The notes under the pieces are model-generated. The model searched no databases, was not told where the DNA came from, and saw nothing but the letters and a program-made list of their open reading frames with translations. This document shows, in pieces, positions 1-9,797 of a DNA stretch of 64,000 nt (the first letter of the stretch is position 1; each line of letters begins with the position of its first letter). The stretch lies in contig NC_133122.1 of the NCBI RefSeq assembly GCF_033568475.1, forward strand, positions 111,492,289 to 111,556,288. Reading direction: 5' to 3'. This DNA is from Henckelia pumila (lineage: Eukaryota > Streptophyta > Magnoliopsida > Lamiales > Gesneriaceae). A program made the position numbers and the translations under genes.

Positions 1-897
1 ATTTTTCATTCATATGGTTTAGATTATTACATATAGTTCATATTCATGCATAGCATTATGTTTTGTGTTTTTGTTGTGTGAATAAGTATAATGATGAATG
101 TTGGCCGATGATGATAGAGTTGTGAAAAAAAATTATTTTTGAAAAAATGTTGCTTTTGATTGAACATGAGAAGTTGTTGGTTGAATCGTGAATCATATTA
201 AGCATGCATGTTAGACTAGTGTAGTGTAGCAAAGTAATTGATGAAGTTCTTGTTTGTTTGACCATTGCACGACAATAGATCCTTGTTGATCATGATAGTG
301 TCTTTGGATTCTTGATGATTGTTAGACATTGCATGTGTGATCTTGGGCGTACCTTTAAAATAACAATTTCATCCGGGCTTGGACAATGATTAGAATCCTA
401 ATCATTGTTTCATAGCTAAGTTTGTGGGTTAAATAAGATTGATGCTCCATTCGGGATATAGACGAAGGGATTTAAATCCGAATCCTATCTTAGTTATAGC
501 TAAGTTTGCGGATAATTATTTGGGCTTATAAAAAATACCGGGTGCAAAATCTAGAGGTACGTAATTAATCTCAAGAAAGTGCATGTTTTTGTTTGGGATT
601 ATTGAGATGACGGAGTGCTGGATTGTGATACTTGCATTGAATTGTCATTGGTCGCTAAACATTCTTAGGATCGATTCTTTTGAAGTTGCATGAAACTGGA
701 ATAACATGGGCACACACACGTTTACGTTAAACTAACAGTGTATTGTGAAAAATTAGAAGTTTGTGCTTTTTAATTTTTGAATGTGGGAACTTCTCGGAGG
801 CTGTGCACTTTCATGATTCATTCTTACTGTTGTTTTTGTTTGCATATTTTTTTGCATGTCTTGCTCGAGGGCGAGCAAGATTTAAGTACGGAGGTGT
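1..897 (+). other. 3' internal noncoding region of Athila-like element C
   Basis: No gene is seen. The stretch matches, in order, the 3' internal regions of elements A (7225-8109), B (11212-12122, reversed) and D (62200-63381, reversed). Shared landmarks are GATCTTGGGCG near 340, an ATCCGGGCT block near 371, repeated TTAGTTATAGCTAAGTTTGCGG units, AATACCGGGTGCAAAATCTAGA near 535, and a CACACACACGTTTACGTTAAA block near 712. It lies just upstream of a polypurine tract and LTR, so it is the untranslated 3' part of a Ty3/gypsy element whose coding part lies left of the window. Confidence 0.8.
860..897 (+). promoter_or_regulatory. Hairpin plus polypurine tract of element C
   Basis: A perfect 8-bp stem (CTTGCTCG / CGAGCAAG, loop AGGG) at 860-879 is followed by ATTTAAGTACGGAGGTGT and then the LTR start TGATAAGTAC at 898. 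The purine-rich stretch is where plus-strand DNA priming is expected. The same hairpin and spacing precede the LTRs of A, B and D. Confidence 0.75.
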
Positions 898-2169
898 TGA
901 TAAGTACATTTTGTGTGCATTATTTTATGTCTATTTGGCATGCATTCATATGGTTTCATTTGTGTTTTTATATTTTTTATTTGTAATTAATCTCATGCAT
1001 GTGCATTTGACTCTCCGGATTAATTTTGTAGGAAAATGTGTTTTTGAAGAATGAATTATGGAGCAGCCTTGGTCAAAAATTAAAATTTAATTTTAAAGAG
1101 CTCCAAATCAAATCTCCACTGTCCAAATTAAAGTTCAAATGTTTTGAAGATGCTGTCAAAATTTCAGCTCAATCCGACGGTTAGAACTTAAGTTATGAAT
1201 TTTTCAAAAATGTCTCGCGCTGGGAAGAAACCGGGGTGCCCGAGCTGCAATTTATTGCAGACCGAGCGCCGCATCGTAAAAACAGGCAGAAAGCAAGAAT
1301 AATTTTCAGCACTCGGGCCGTCATTTTTTACTGACCGAGCGCCCTCGCGAAGTTGAAAATTTATATTTTGCTGGTGTTTTACATGGAAATAACTCTTGGG
1401 CACTATAAATAGGAAAAAAATCTGACGTTTTAAGGGTTCCAAACATTATATTGAAGGGAGGAGGCGGCCATCCAAGGAGAAGAACGTGAAGAGGGAGGAA
1501 ACTTGAGAAACTCAAGAACCGCAAACACTAGTTTTCTCTTTTTTTTTTTCTTTTATTTGTTGGGATTTAGGGGATCCTACCCCCAAAATTATGCTTTGAT
1601 TTCTTTTTTAAGATTGAATTTGGTTTTTTAGCGTTCTTGATTATATTATTGTGTTTATTGCAATTTTGAAGATTGATCAACTTCTTATTGATTTTATGTG
1701 TTATAATTGATACCGAGAGGATATTTTATAACATGATAGGGTAATATAATACATGGATCTACAACTTGCATAGAGATATGAGGTTGGATACATGTTGATA
1801 GTCATAGTCCACCAGGTCAAAAGCTAGAGGATTTCATAAATCTTTAATGCAATTACAATTGTTAAATAACATAAGGAGACTTGGTTAATACAATTCGTTA
1901 AGATTAATATAACTCGAGAGAGTATATTGATAGATTAGGGAATTCCGTTAAAATCATGACTTTAGAATTAAAATTCAATCATTATAAAATAAAGGGGTAG
2001 GTGAACCGAGATCTTAGCAATCGTTTATTTATTTTCTGAGCTTAATTTATCATTTTGCTTTTAATTCTTATTTTTATTTTAGTTTATTAATTTATTCTTC
2101 ATCTATCGTTATAATTAACTAAATAATCATACTTGAGGTAATTTTTCATAAATCAATCTTTTTTGGACG
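898..2169 (+). repeat. 3' LTR of Athila-like element C, truncated
   Basis: The LTR starts with TGATAAGTACATTTTG right after the polypurine tract, the same start as the LTRs of B and D. No CA end or target duplication was found. Homology of this type stops near 2169, where a 39-bp direct repeat begins, so the 3' end seems lost. It carries two GC-rich stem-loops (1235-1270 and 1309-1342). The exact right edge is uncertain. Confidence 0.65.
1235..1342 (+). repeat. GC-rich stem-loops in LTR of element C
   Basis: Stem-loop 1 spans 1235-1270: arms of 16 nt with 13 pairs (one G-T) and loop TTTA. Stem-loop 2 spans 1309-1342, pairing GCACTCGG...TCA with TGACCGAGCGC around a bulge. They lie about 340-445 bp after the LTR start, as in the other Athila-like LTRs. 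Confidence 0.6.
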
Positions 2170-2273
2170 ATAGGGAATCCCTGGTTTAAAGTTGGGTGAA
2201 CCTCGCTGGTTTTGTGAAGTGGCAGTATAGAGGCATAGGGAATCTCTGGTTTAAAGTTGGGTGAACCTCGCTG
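2170..2273 (+). repeat. 39-bp direct repeat, two copies
   Basis: Copies at 2170-2208 and 2235-2273 begin ATAGGGAATC and end GAACCTCGCTG. They differ at one base and are 65 bp apart. Origin unknown. Confidence 0.8.
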
Positions 2274-2413
2274 TAATGACCACACCCTCTGTATCTTCCA
2301 TCATCTAGGCTCAGCTCTGGGTGGGTCAACTCATCCCTAGGATTCGAACATGGACCACAAGACATATATCCAAGTTCAACTCAATCCTGGTACCACTTGA
2401 TATGCCTGGTGGT
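2274..2413. other. Insertion-site DNA left of element A, SINE-like
   Basis: No gene. Removing element A and one TSD copy joins this to 9565-9797. The right side has CCAAGTTCGAATCCTGGGG, close to a tRNA-type B box, and 2341-2359 holds a similar sequence in inverted orientation (GATTCGAACATGGACCAC). This may be a tRNA-derived SINE remnant, but no A box or 3' tail was confirmed. Confidence 0.35.
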
Positions 2414-3825
2414 TGATAGTAGTGTTTTGTTTGCATTTTTAGTGTCGTTTTGATTAGTGTTTTGCATGCATTTTGTGTCATTATTTATGTTTTAGTCTAG
2501 TTTTATTTTATGTCGTGCATTTAGCTTCCTAATGTTTTATTGGTTTATTGTGTAGGAATTGATATTTTGTTGGTTAAAGAAATTGGAACGCGTCCATGCG
2601 TCGAAGGAAATAGGAGAAGTCAAAATTTTCATCAACAAGTGATGCGCTCGATCCGGGAAAGTTGTAGGATCGAGCGCGGTCAAAGATTTCTGAAGGCAGT
2701 AGGATGCTCAAGGTCGCGCGCTCGATCGGGTGGAAGTCCCGGATCGAGCGAGCTCAAGGAATTTTCGAGGCAGAAGGTTGCCCAGTTTTGCGCGCTCGAT
2801 CCTAGAATTTTCTCGGATCGAGCGCGCGAGTCTATTGCGGGAAAAAGTTGTAATTTTGGAAACTCTTTTAATTAAGGCTCTAGACTTTTATTTGATTTTT
2901 AAGTCGGTTTTAGGGAGATTATCAGATGATTCTACACGCTTAGAACGCGAAGAACTCTCTTTGGACGGCTAGGTTTTCATCTATCTTTTTCTTAATTTTA
3001 TTTTCTCTCATGAATTTTTGTAGAGAATTCATGAGTATTGTTGGATAAACTTTAGTACTTGGTTGACGTAGACGAAGCCCTTGATTTTACTTATTCGTGA
3101 GATATTGATTTTTAATGTTTGATTTTTATCAAGTATCAAGAATTATTTTGAATTGATTGATATGCTTGTGTATGAGATTTTTAGATTGGTCATCTTAGGA
3201 TTTCATTATACAATCGAATGCTAAATTAGAATTCAAATCCGTAATTGTTTGAAACCTCTGATTTGCGAAGCAACTATGATTAATATTTTCTGCTGTTGAA
3301 TTTGTTACATCGTAGAAATAATAATTGACTAGGCTAAATTCATCCGCTTGTGTATGGGTTGTCTAGCTTTATCAGTTTCACTAGTTTGAATGCTACCGTG
3401 GATTTAAATCTGATCGCTGGTATTGGGTTAGTTTATGGGGTAAGGGTTAACTTAGACTGCTGTTGTCTAGTTAACTAAAATTAAGGTGAAACAGGAATTA
3501 AATTTTCGATGATGAATATTTGATATGATTAATTATTATTTTAGTGAATCGATGATTGAATGAATGAATATCAAGGGTGTAGTTGACCGATACCAAGGCT
3601 TGTTTCTCATTGATTTCCTCAGTTAATTTTTTAGTTTTGCATGCTAGTGAATTTTAATTGCTTAAAGTTTTTAGTATTTAATCTCAACTTCAAAAACCCC
3701 TTTTTATTTTAAAGAACACTTTTAAATTTATTTTTCCTTGTGGGAACGATCCCTACTCACGCTACTGCATTATTTGTTTATCTGATTGAGTCGGGTAATT
3801 TGGGCGTACGCGATAAGCGCTACCA
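2414..3825 (+). repeat. 5' LTR of element A
   Basis: Starts TGATAGTAGTGTTTTG and ends AAGCGCTACCA, 1412 bp. It holds three GC-rich stem-loops at 2644-2827. The ORFs that run across these are low-complexity by-products. Confidence 0.92.
2644..2827 (+). repeat. Three stem-loops (GCGCTCGATCC type) in 5' LTR A
   Basis: Stem 1: 2644-2654 with 2667-2677, 11 bp, 12-nt loop. Stem 2: 2719-2727 with 2742-2750, 9 bp. Stem 3: 2790-2802 with 2815-2827, 13 bp (GCGCGCTCGATCC), 12-nt loop. All are repeated in the 3' LTR (8380-8565 region), with small changes. Confidence 0.9.
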
Positions 3826-3830
3826 AATTT

Positions 3831-3848
3831 TGGCGCCGTTGCCGGGGA
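3831..3848 (+). promoter_or_regulatory. Primer-binding site, tRNA-Asp, element A
   Basis: TGGCGCCGTTGCCGGGGA, five bases after the LTR end, is complementary to the 3' end of plant tRNA-Asp(GUC). This is the usual primer site of Athila/Calypso-type elements. Confidence 0.93.
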
Positions 3849-3953
3849 ACGGTGTTAATTTATTGTGTTCTTATTATTTTAGTTTTAATTTTAATTTTTT
3901 ATTTTTTTATTCCTCGTAGTGCTACTCTGGTTTGTTCATGCTTTCAGGTGACT

Positions 3954-5150
3954 CTGCTGAAGAAGATTTTCTCTACGATTCGGAAATAGAAAGGACCTTG
4001 CATACGCGGAGGAGAGAACTTCGTAGAAAACAATAAGAGGAAGCTGCTCGAGCTGCATTCCCAGAAGAAGAGATGGCTGCTAACGCCAATCTGAGTTTGA
4101 GACAATTGGGCACTCCTGATCCAAATCAACAGCTCTTATGCATTACTTTTCCAACTTTATAAAATAATGCTAATTTTGAATTGAAATCTGGACTGATACA
4201 CTTACTGCCTGCTTTTCATGGTCTTGCAGGTGAGGATCCGCACAAGCATCTGATGGAATTCCACGTGGTGTGTTCAAGCATGAAACCGCATGGAGTTACA
4301 GAGGAGCAGATTCAGCTCAGAGCCTTTCCTTTCTCTTTAAAAAGTTCTGCTAAGGATTGGCTGTACTACCTACCTTCTGGATCCATCACCACCTGGATTG
4401 AGATGAAGAGAATATTTTTAGAGAAGTACTTCCCAGCTTCTAGAGCAGCAAACATCCGGAAAGAAATTTATGGGTGCAAACAGCAGATGGGAGAGTCACT
4501 GCACGAGTATTGGGAGCGCTTCAAGAAACTTTCGCCAGCTGTCCGCAGTACCAGATAAGTGAAAATTTACTAATTCAATACTGTTATGAAGGATTGTTGT
4601 CTCATGACAGGAGTATGCTGGATGCGGCTAGTGGAGGAGTTTTTGTGGACAAAACTCCGGTGCAAGCAAGAAATTTAATAGAGAATATGACTGCCAATTC
4701 TCAGCAATTTGGCACCAACAGAAGTGATCCTGCACCCAGGAAAAGTAACGAGGTAAATGTTTCTTCCCTTGAACAACAATTGAGCGAATTGACGTCTCTT
4801 GTGCGTCATATGGCTATAGGGAATGGACAAATTGCTAAGGTATGTGGAATTTGTACTCAAGTGGGACATGCAACTGCATGTGTCCCACTCTTCAAGAGGG
4901 ATATGCTGAACAAGTCAATGCAGCTGGAGGATTTCCAGGACCACCTCAACAGAAGTATGATCCTTACTCCAACACGTACAATCCAGGTTGGAGGGATCAT
5001 CCGAACCTCAGATACGGAAATCCACAAGCGAATCCACCTGGACCTCAAGCACCAGAGCACAATCAATCTTATAGGCCACCGTACCCTCCACCACACAGCG
5101 CCCTCAGATTCCTACGCCAGGTGAGTCTCTTGAAAACATAGTTCAGAATC
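3954..5150 (+). pseudogene. gag of element A, broken
   Basis: Encodes the capsid-nucleocapsid polyprotein of an Athila-like Ty3/gypsy element, which would form cytoplasmic particles. The core region around 4181-4558 has the retrotransposon gag pattern (AKDWLYYLPSGSITTW, then FLEKYFP). It continues in another frame with ENLLIQYCYEGL and a zinc knuckle CGICTQVGHATAC (C-x2-C-x4-H-x4-C) near 4850, then a proline-rich tail with YNPGWRDHPN. Breaks: in-frame stops near 4034 and 4160, frameshifts near 4545 and 4885, and a stop near 5140 before the protease ORF. It cannot give one full protein. The start codon was not resolved. Confidence 0.85.
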
Positions 5151-5164
5151 TTGCCACTAATACT

Positions 5165-6352
5165 TTGGCTTTTCAACAGGACACCCGGACGAGCATCCAA
5201 AACTTAAATACCCAAATGGGCCAGCTCGCTGCAGCAATTAGCAAGTTGGAAGCACAAAATTTCAGCCGTTTACCTTCACAAATAGTGGTGAATCCGAAGG
5301 AGAACGTGAGTGCTATTACTTTGAGGAGTGGAAAGGAGCTGCAGATTCAAGATGGATTGGTCAAAGAACCGGCAGAGATTGAAGGGGACAAAGAAGCTAA
5401 GGTGGAGGAGAATGAGCCCATTCCTAAAGAAGCACCGAGAGGTAAGTTTCCTCCTTTTTCTGAGTATAAACCTGTAGCCCCTTTTCCCTTAGCTTTAAAG
5501 GACTCTAGGAAATATGAGGGGATTAAGGATCTCTATGAAACTTTTCGTAGATGCGAGGTAAACATTCCACTGTTAGATGCTATTAAGCAATTACCTCGCT
5601 ATGCTAAATTTTTGAAAGAATTATGTACTGCGAAAAGAGAACAAAAATTGAAGGGTTGTAAGAAAGTTGAATTGGGAGAACAGGTCTCTGCCGTTATTCA
5701 AAGAAAGGTACCTACAAAATGCAAGGAGCCAGGTATGTTCTCGATTCCATGTAAAATAGGAGATGATCAGCTTGATACAGCCATGCTAGATTTAGGAGCA
5801 TCGATTAATGTGATGCCATGCTCTGTTTATGCTTCCTTAAATCTTGGGCCTTTGAATGAAACTGATATTGTTATCCAAATGGCTGATCGATCTACTATTT
5901 TTCCACGGGGTTTATTAGAAGATGTCCTAGTGCAAGTTGGCGAATTGGTCTTCCCGGCTGATTTTTATATTCTTGACATGAATAAAAATGAATTGAATAG
6001 CCCTATTTTATTAGGAAGACCATTCTTGAAAACTTCTAAGTCTGTAATAGATGTTGATAACGGTACTCTCACTATGGAATTCGATGGAAAAATTGCCAAA
6101 TTTAATATTTTTGATGCCCTGAAAAATTCTGTTTGTGAAAGTGTTGTTAATATACTTGCAACGCCTGCTGAAATTTCTACTGCTGAAAATTTTATCTCTG
6201 ATATGCAGGCACCAAAAACCGCGACAAAACATCCTCCTGACCGAGCGAAAAGAATCTCCAAGAAGTCGAAGCAGAAAAAGCATGGAACATTGACTGGAAA
6301 AATTATGAAATGGGTAAAGGTGGACAAAGGAACCAGATTTAAACCACCCTGA
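5165..6352 (+). CDS. Gag C-terminus and aspartic protease of element A
   Basis: An open frame of 395 codons. Residues about 1-60 continue the gag tail (MAFQQDTRTSIQNLNTQMGQ). Residues about 60-150 are an acidic linker ending in a conserved block (LYETFRRCEVNIPLLDAIKQ), and a retropepsin-like domain lies at about 175-320. The catalytic motif is D209-L-G-A-S instead of the common D-T/S-G-A, and a distal ILLGRPFL motif is present. Athila-type proteases often carry this DLGAS form. The last 45 residues are lysine-rich. The frame stops at 6352 and no RT follows, so the pol gene was cut after the protease. It was probably once read as part of gag-pol, so the ATG may not be a real start. Confidence 0.85.
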   Translation: MAFQQDTRTSIQNLNTQMGQLAAAISKLEAQNFSRLPSQIVVNPKENVSAITLRSGKELQIQDGLVKEPAEIEGDKEAKVEENEPIPKEAPRGKFPPFSEYKPVAPFPLALKDSRKYEGIKDLYETFRRCEVNIPLLDAIKQLPRYAKFLKELCTAKREQKLKGCKKVELGEQVSAVIQRKVPTKCKEPGMFSIPCKIGDDQLDTAMLDLGASINVMPCSVYASLNLGPLNETDIVIQMADRSTIFPRGLLEDVLVQVGELVFPADFYILDMNKNELNSPILLGRPFLKTSKSVIDVDNGTLTMEFDGKIAKFNIFDALKNSVCESVVNILATPAEISTAENFISDMQAPKTATKHPPDRAKRISKKSKQKKHGTLTGKIMKWVKVDKGTRFKPP

Positions 6353-6531
6353 GGAACTGCAACATTCAGTCGAGCCAACGACCGTAAACAAAGGCGCTGA
6401 CTGGGAGGCAACCCAGCAATTAGTTTTTTGTTTTTGCTTCGTTCTAATTTTTTGTTTCGTTGAATTTTTGTTTTTAATTTTGGTTTCAGAAAATTTTTGG
6501 AAAATTAAAAATATAACTTCTGAAGTAGAGT
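6353..6531 (+). other. Post-pol junction of element A
   Basis: Holds CGTCGAGCC...GCGCTGACTGGGAGGCAACCCAGCA at about 6370-6417. This motif normally follows the integrase end in Athila-like elements and is also seen in element B (reversed, about 22013-22035). It marks where the missing RT-INT segment was deleted. Confidence 0.7.
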
Positions 6532-6718
6532 GCGCTCGATCCTGGCATTTTATAGGATCGAGCACGCCGAAATCATAAGTCCTCTGCCCGCACATTTTAA
6601 CAGGCGCGCTCGATCCAGACAAATCATAGGATCGAGCGCGCAGATTGCACAAACTCACTGCCTCGCATTTTATTTAGGCGCGCTCGATCGGGTATTTTTC
6701 CCGGATCGAGCGCGCGCC
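6532..6718 (+). repeat. Three more GCGCTCGATCC stem-loops, internal to element A
   Basis: Stem 1: 6532-6542 with 6555-6565 (one mismatch). Stem 2: 6604-6616 with 6629-6641 (13 bp perfect, 12-nt loop). Stem 3: 6677-6689 with 6704-6715 plus flanking pairs. The stems are the same as in A's LTR although this is not LTR sequence. Confidence 0.9.
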
Positions 6719-6924
6719 AGTTTTACTTTATAGTCGTGCGTTTCCTCCCTCTTTCCCCCACTCCCCCTTTCAAAATTCCCCTCGGCCCTTAGAACCAATT
6801 TTCTCCAAATTTTCAAAATTTCCAAATTTTTCACAATTGGTGATCTATCTATTACAGGATCATTCAAGGGCTTGGAATCTTCATTTTTTTTTCCTCCTCT
6901 CTACTCCTCCAAGGCCATTTTTTG

Positions 6925-7101
6925 CTAGAAAAGCCGAAATTGTTGGTGCCCACAATAACTCGTGGCATCTCCGAGAGATTAGGGATTGATCCCACCACGC
7001 TCCCACCAGCTGTTCCTTTCCCGCCACCTTTTGAGTTTCCATGGGTCGACCCAGTGCCACCGCCAGAGCATGATGAGGATGGGGCGGACGCCAATCCATA
7101 A
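6925..7101 (+). pseudogene. C-terminal remnant of late (env-like) ORF, element A
   Basis: An open frame without ATG (open back to 6844) ends in a proline-rich, acidic tail: LPPAVPFPPPFEFPWVDPVP then HDEDGADANP and TAA at 7099. The late ORF of element D (63521-64000, minus) ends similarly (PPPFPFQ...PDEADDD). It probably encoded the uncharacterised third protein found downstream of pol in these elements. Only the tail survives. Confidence 0.5.
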
Positions 7102-7187
7102 ACCTGGGGAGTTTTCTTTTTATATTTTCATTTCTTTGCATTGCATTCATTTTCTTTTGTGTTGTTAGTTGTTTAGTTTAGTTCTCG

Positions 7188-7224
7188 AGCATTGACGGCA
7201 ATGCTTCGTTTAAGTGTGGGGGGG
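7188..7224 (+). promoter_or_regulatory. Internal hairpin plus polypurine tract, element A
   Basis: Stem AGCATTG / CAATGCT with loop ACGG (7188-7205) is followed by TTTAAGTGTGGGGGGGTG. The layout copies the main hairpin-PPT at 8110-8148 with a different stem sequence, about 0.92 kb upstream of it. The same module occurs in B (21730-21768) and D (63382-63419). Confidence 0.75.
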
Positions 7225-8109
7225 TGCATTCAATGTTTTGTTGTTTGTTTTGCATTGTGTTTGTTGCGTACTTGCATATAGTTCGTAAATTGTTTCATGA
7301 GTGTTTTGTGTGCATGAGTTGAGGATGAAATTGTTAGCCTATGATGAGATAGTTGAAAAATGATGATTTTTGAAAAAAATTTAACTCTTGATCAGATTTG
7401 AGAAACCGTAGGTTATTTGTTGAATATTCTTAAGCACGCATGTTTAACCAGTAAAGTGTAGCAATGTATTAGATATTGTGGATGTCTGTTGGACCATTTC
7501 ACGACAATAGGTGTTTGTGGAACTTGATAGTGTTTGAATCTTGATGATTTCTTTGATATGGCATAAACGATCTTGGGCGCACCTAGAAAAAAAAAATTTA
7601 CAACTCCATCCGGGCCTGAAAAGGATTGAAATCCTAATCCTAAAAGATCAAATTCAAAGCTAAGTATGCAGATGAAATGGGGTTGATGCTCCATCCGGAC
7701 TATAGACGAGGGGATTGAAATTCTAATCCTGTCTTAGTTATAGCTAAGTATGCGGGTAATTATTGGGGCTAAAGAAATACCGGGTGAAAAATCTAGATGT
7801 GCGTAATTATTCTCAAGGCAGTTGTGTTGTGTTGAAGGATTGTTGGGAGGAGAGTTCTTGATGGTGAGGCTTGCACTGAATTGTTATAGGTCGGCGAACA
7901 GTCTTGAAACTTTGTTCTTTTGAAGTTGTATATAACTGGGGTAACATGGCACACACACACGTTCGCATTCGACTGAAGGTATATCATTGATAATTGAGAG
8001 TTGCTATGAACTTATTTTTTTTAGATGAATGTGGTTTTCTCTGAGGCTATGATTTGCGTGATTCATCCTTGCTTATGTTTTTGTTCTGTTTCATTTTGTT
8101 TTTGCATAA
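7225..8109 (+). other. Conserved noncoding module between two PPTs, element A
   Basis: No ORF of note. Contains GATCTTGGGCGCACC near 7570, CTCCATCCGGGC near 7604, TGATGCTCCATCCGGACTATAGACGAG near 7685, TAGCTAAGTATGCGGGTAA near 7740 and a CACACACACACGTTCGCATT block near 7952. All recur in elements B, C and D in the same order. Confidence 0.75.
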
Positions 8110-8148
8110 CTTGCTCGAGGGCGAGCAAGGTTTAAGTGTGGGGGTATT
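8110..8148 (+). promoter_or_regulatory. Hairpin plus main polypurine tract, element A
   Basis: Stem CTTGCTCG / CGAGCAAG with loop AGGG at 8110-8129, then GTTTAAGTGTGGGGGTATT up to the 3' LTR at 8149. Confidence 0.85.
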
Positions 8149-9559
8149 TGATAGTAGTGTTTTGTTTGCATTTTTAGTGTCGTTTTGATTAGTGTTTTGC
8201 ATGCATTTTGTGTCATTATTTATGTTTTAGTCTAGTTTTATTTTATGTCGTGCATTTAGCTTCCTAATGTTTTATTGGTTTATTGTGTAGGAATTGATAT
8301 TTTGTTGGTTAAAGAAAATGGAACGCGTCCATGCGTCGAAGGAAATAGGAGAAGTCAAAATTTTCATCAACAAGTGATGCGCTCGATCCGGGAAAGTTGT
8401 AGGATCGAGCGCGGTCAAAGATTTCTGAAGGCAGTAGGATGCTCAAGGTCGCGCGCTCGATCGGGTGGAAGTCTCGGATCGAGCGAACTCAAGGAATTTT
8501 CGAGGCAGAAGGTTGCCCAGTTTTGCGCGCTCGATCCTAGCATTTTCTCGGATCGAGCGCGCGAGTCTATTGCGGAAAAAGTTGTAATTTTGGAAACTCT
8601 TTTAATTAAGGCTCTAGACTTTTATTTGATTTTTAAGTCGATTTTAGGGAGATTATCAGATGATTCTACACGCTTAGAACGCGAAGAACTCTCTCTGGAT
8701 GGCTAGGTTTTCATCTATCTTTTTTTTAATTTTATTTTCTCTCATGAATTTTTGTAGAGAATTCATGAGTATTGTTGGCTAAACTTTAGTACTTGGTTGA
8801 TGTAGACGAAGCCCTTGATTTTACTTATTCATGAGATTTTGATTTTCAATGTTTGATTTTTATCAAGTATCAAGAATTATTTTGAATTGATTGATATGCT
8901 TGTGTATGAGATTTTTAGATTGGTCATCTTAGGATTTCATTATACAATCGAATGCTAAATTAGAATTCAAATCCGTAATTGTTTGAAACCTCTGATTTGC
9001 GAAGCAACTATGATTAATATTTTCTGCTGTTGAATTTGTTAAATCGTAGGAATAATAATTAACTAGGCTAAATTCATCCGCTTGTGTATGGGTTGTCTAG
9101 CTTTATCAGTTTCACTAGTTTGAATGCTACCGTGGATTTAAATCTGATCGCTGGTATTGGGTTAGTTTATGGGGTAAGGGTTAACTTAGACTACTGTTGT
9201 CTAGTTAACTAAAATTAAGGTGAAACAGGAATTAAATTTCTGATGATGAATATTTGATAAGATTAATTATTATTTTAGTGAATCGATGATTAAATGAATG
9301 AATATCAAGGGTGTAGTCGACCGATACCAAGGCTTGTTTCTCATTGATTTCCTCAGTTAATTTTTTAGTTTTGCATGCTAGTGAATTTTAATTGCTTAAA
9401 GTTTTTAGTATTTAATCTCAACTTCAAAAACCCCCTTTTATTTTAAATAACACTTTTAAATTTACCTTTCCTCGTGGGAAAGATCCCTACTCACGCTACT
9501 GCATTATTTGTTTATCTGATTGAGTCGGGTAATTTGGGCGTACGCGATAAGCGCTACCA
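8149..9559 (+). repeat. 3' LTR of element A
   Basis: 1411 bp, TGATAGTAG...GCGCTACCA. About 98% identical to the 5' LTR by eye. The three stem-loops are kept; some loop and arm bases differ. Confidence 0.92.
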
Positions 9560-9797
9560 GTGGTCCAAGTTCGAATCCTGGGGAGGGCAAAAACTCTCCT
9601 TTCCAAGTGGGAAGAAGACCATGAGTATGGTTGCGGGCCCCCAGAGCTAAGGCCAGATGGGCCAGAGGCAGAGAGATGCACCAAGTCCATTATACTCGCC
9701 GTCATGTACATTGGTTTTATAGATTGATCAATCGCTAATGTTAATGGTCACACATCACTGATATGACTTGCACTAAAGATTTTATGATGATGACATG
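9560..9797. other. Insertion-site DNA between elements A and B
   Basis: Continuation of the repeat split by A (see 2274-2413). Includes a B-box-like GTTCGAATCC near 9571. Ends with ACATG (9793-9797), the left target duplication of element B. No gene. Confidence 0.6.

Larger units (their letters stand above)
2414..9559 (+). mobile_element. Athila-like Ty3/gypsy element A, complete but without RT-INT
   Basis: Two LTRs (2414-3825 and 8149-9559, TG...CA) flank an internal region with a tRNA-Asp primer site, broken gag, an open protease ORF, a remnant late ORF and a polypurine tract. The 5-bp target duplication GTGGT is at 2409-2413 and 9560-9564. About thirty differences between the 1.41-kb LTRs were seen by eye, near 2%, so this is not a recent insertion. 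RT, RNase H and integrase are absent: the protease ORF is followed within about 50 bp by the post-pol motif GGGAGGCAACCCA. It would need enzymes in trans. Confidence 0.93.

Noticed and set aside
2540..2875. 111-codon ORF in LTR A, repeated at 8275
   Set aside because: Runs through the stem-loop triad; the 3' LTR copy differs in frame and residues, with no domain.
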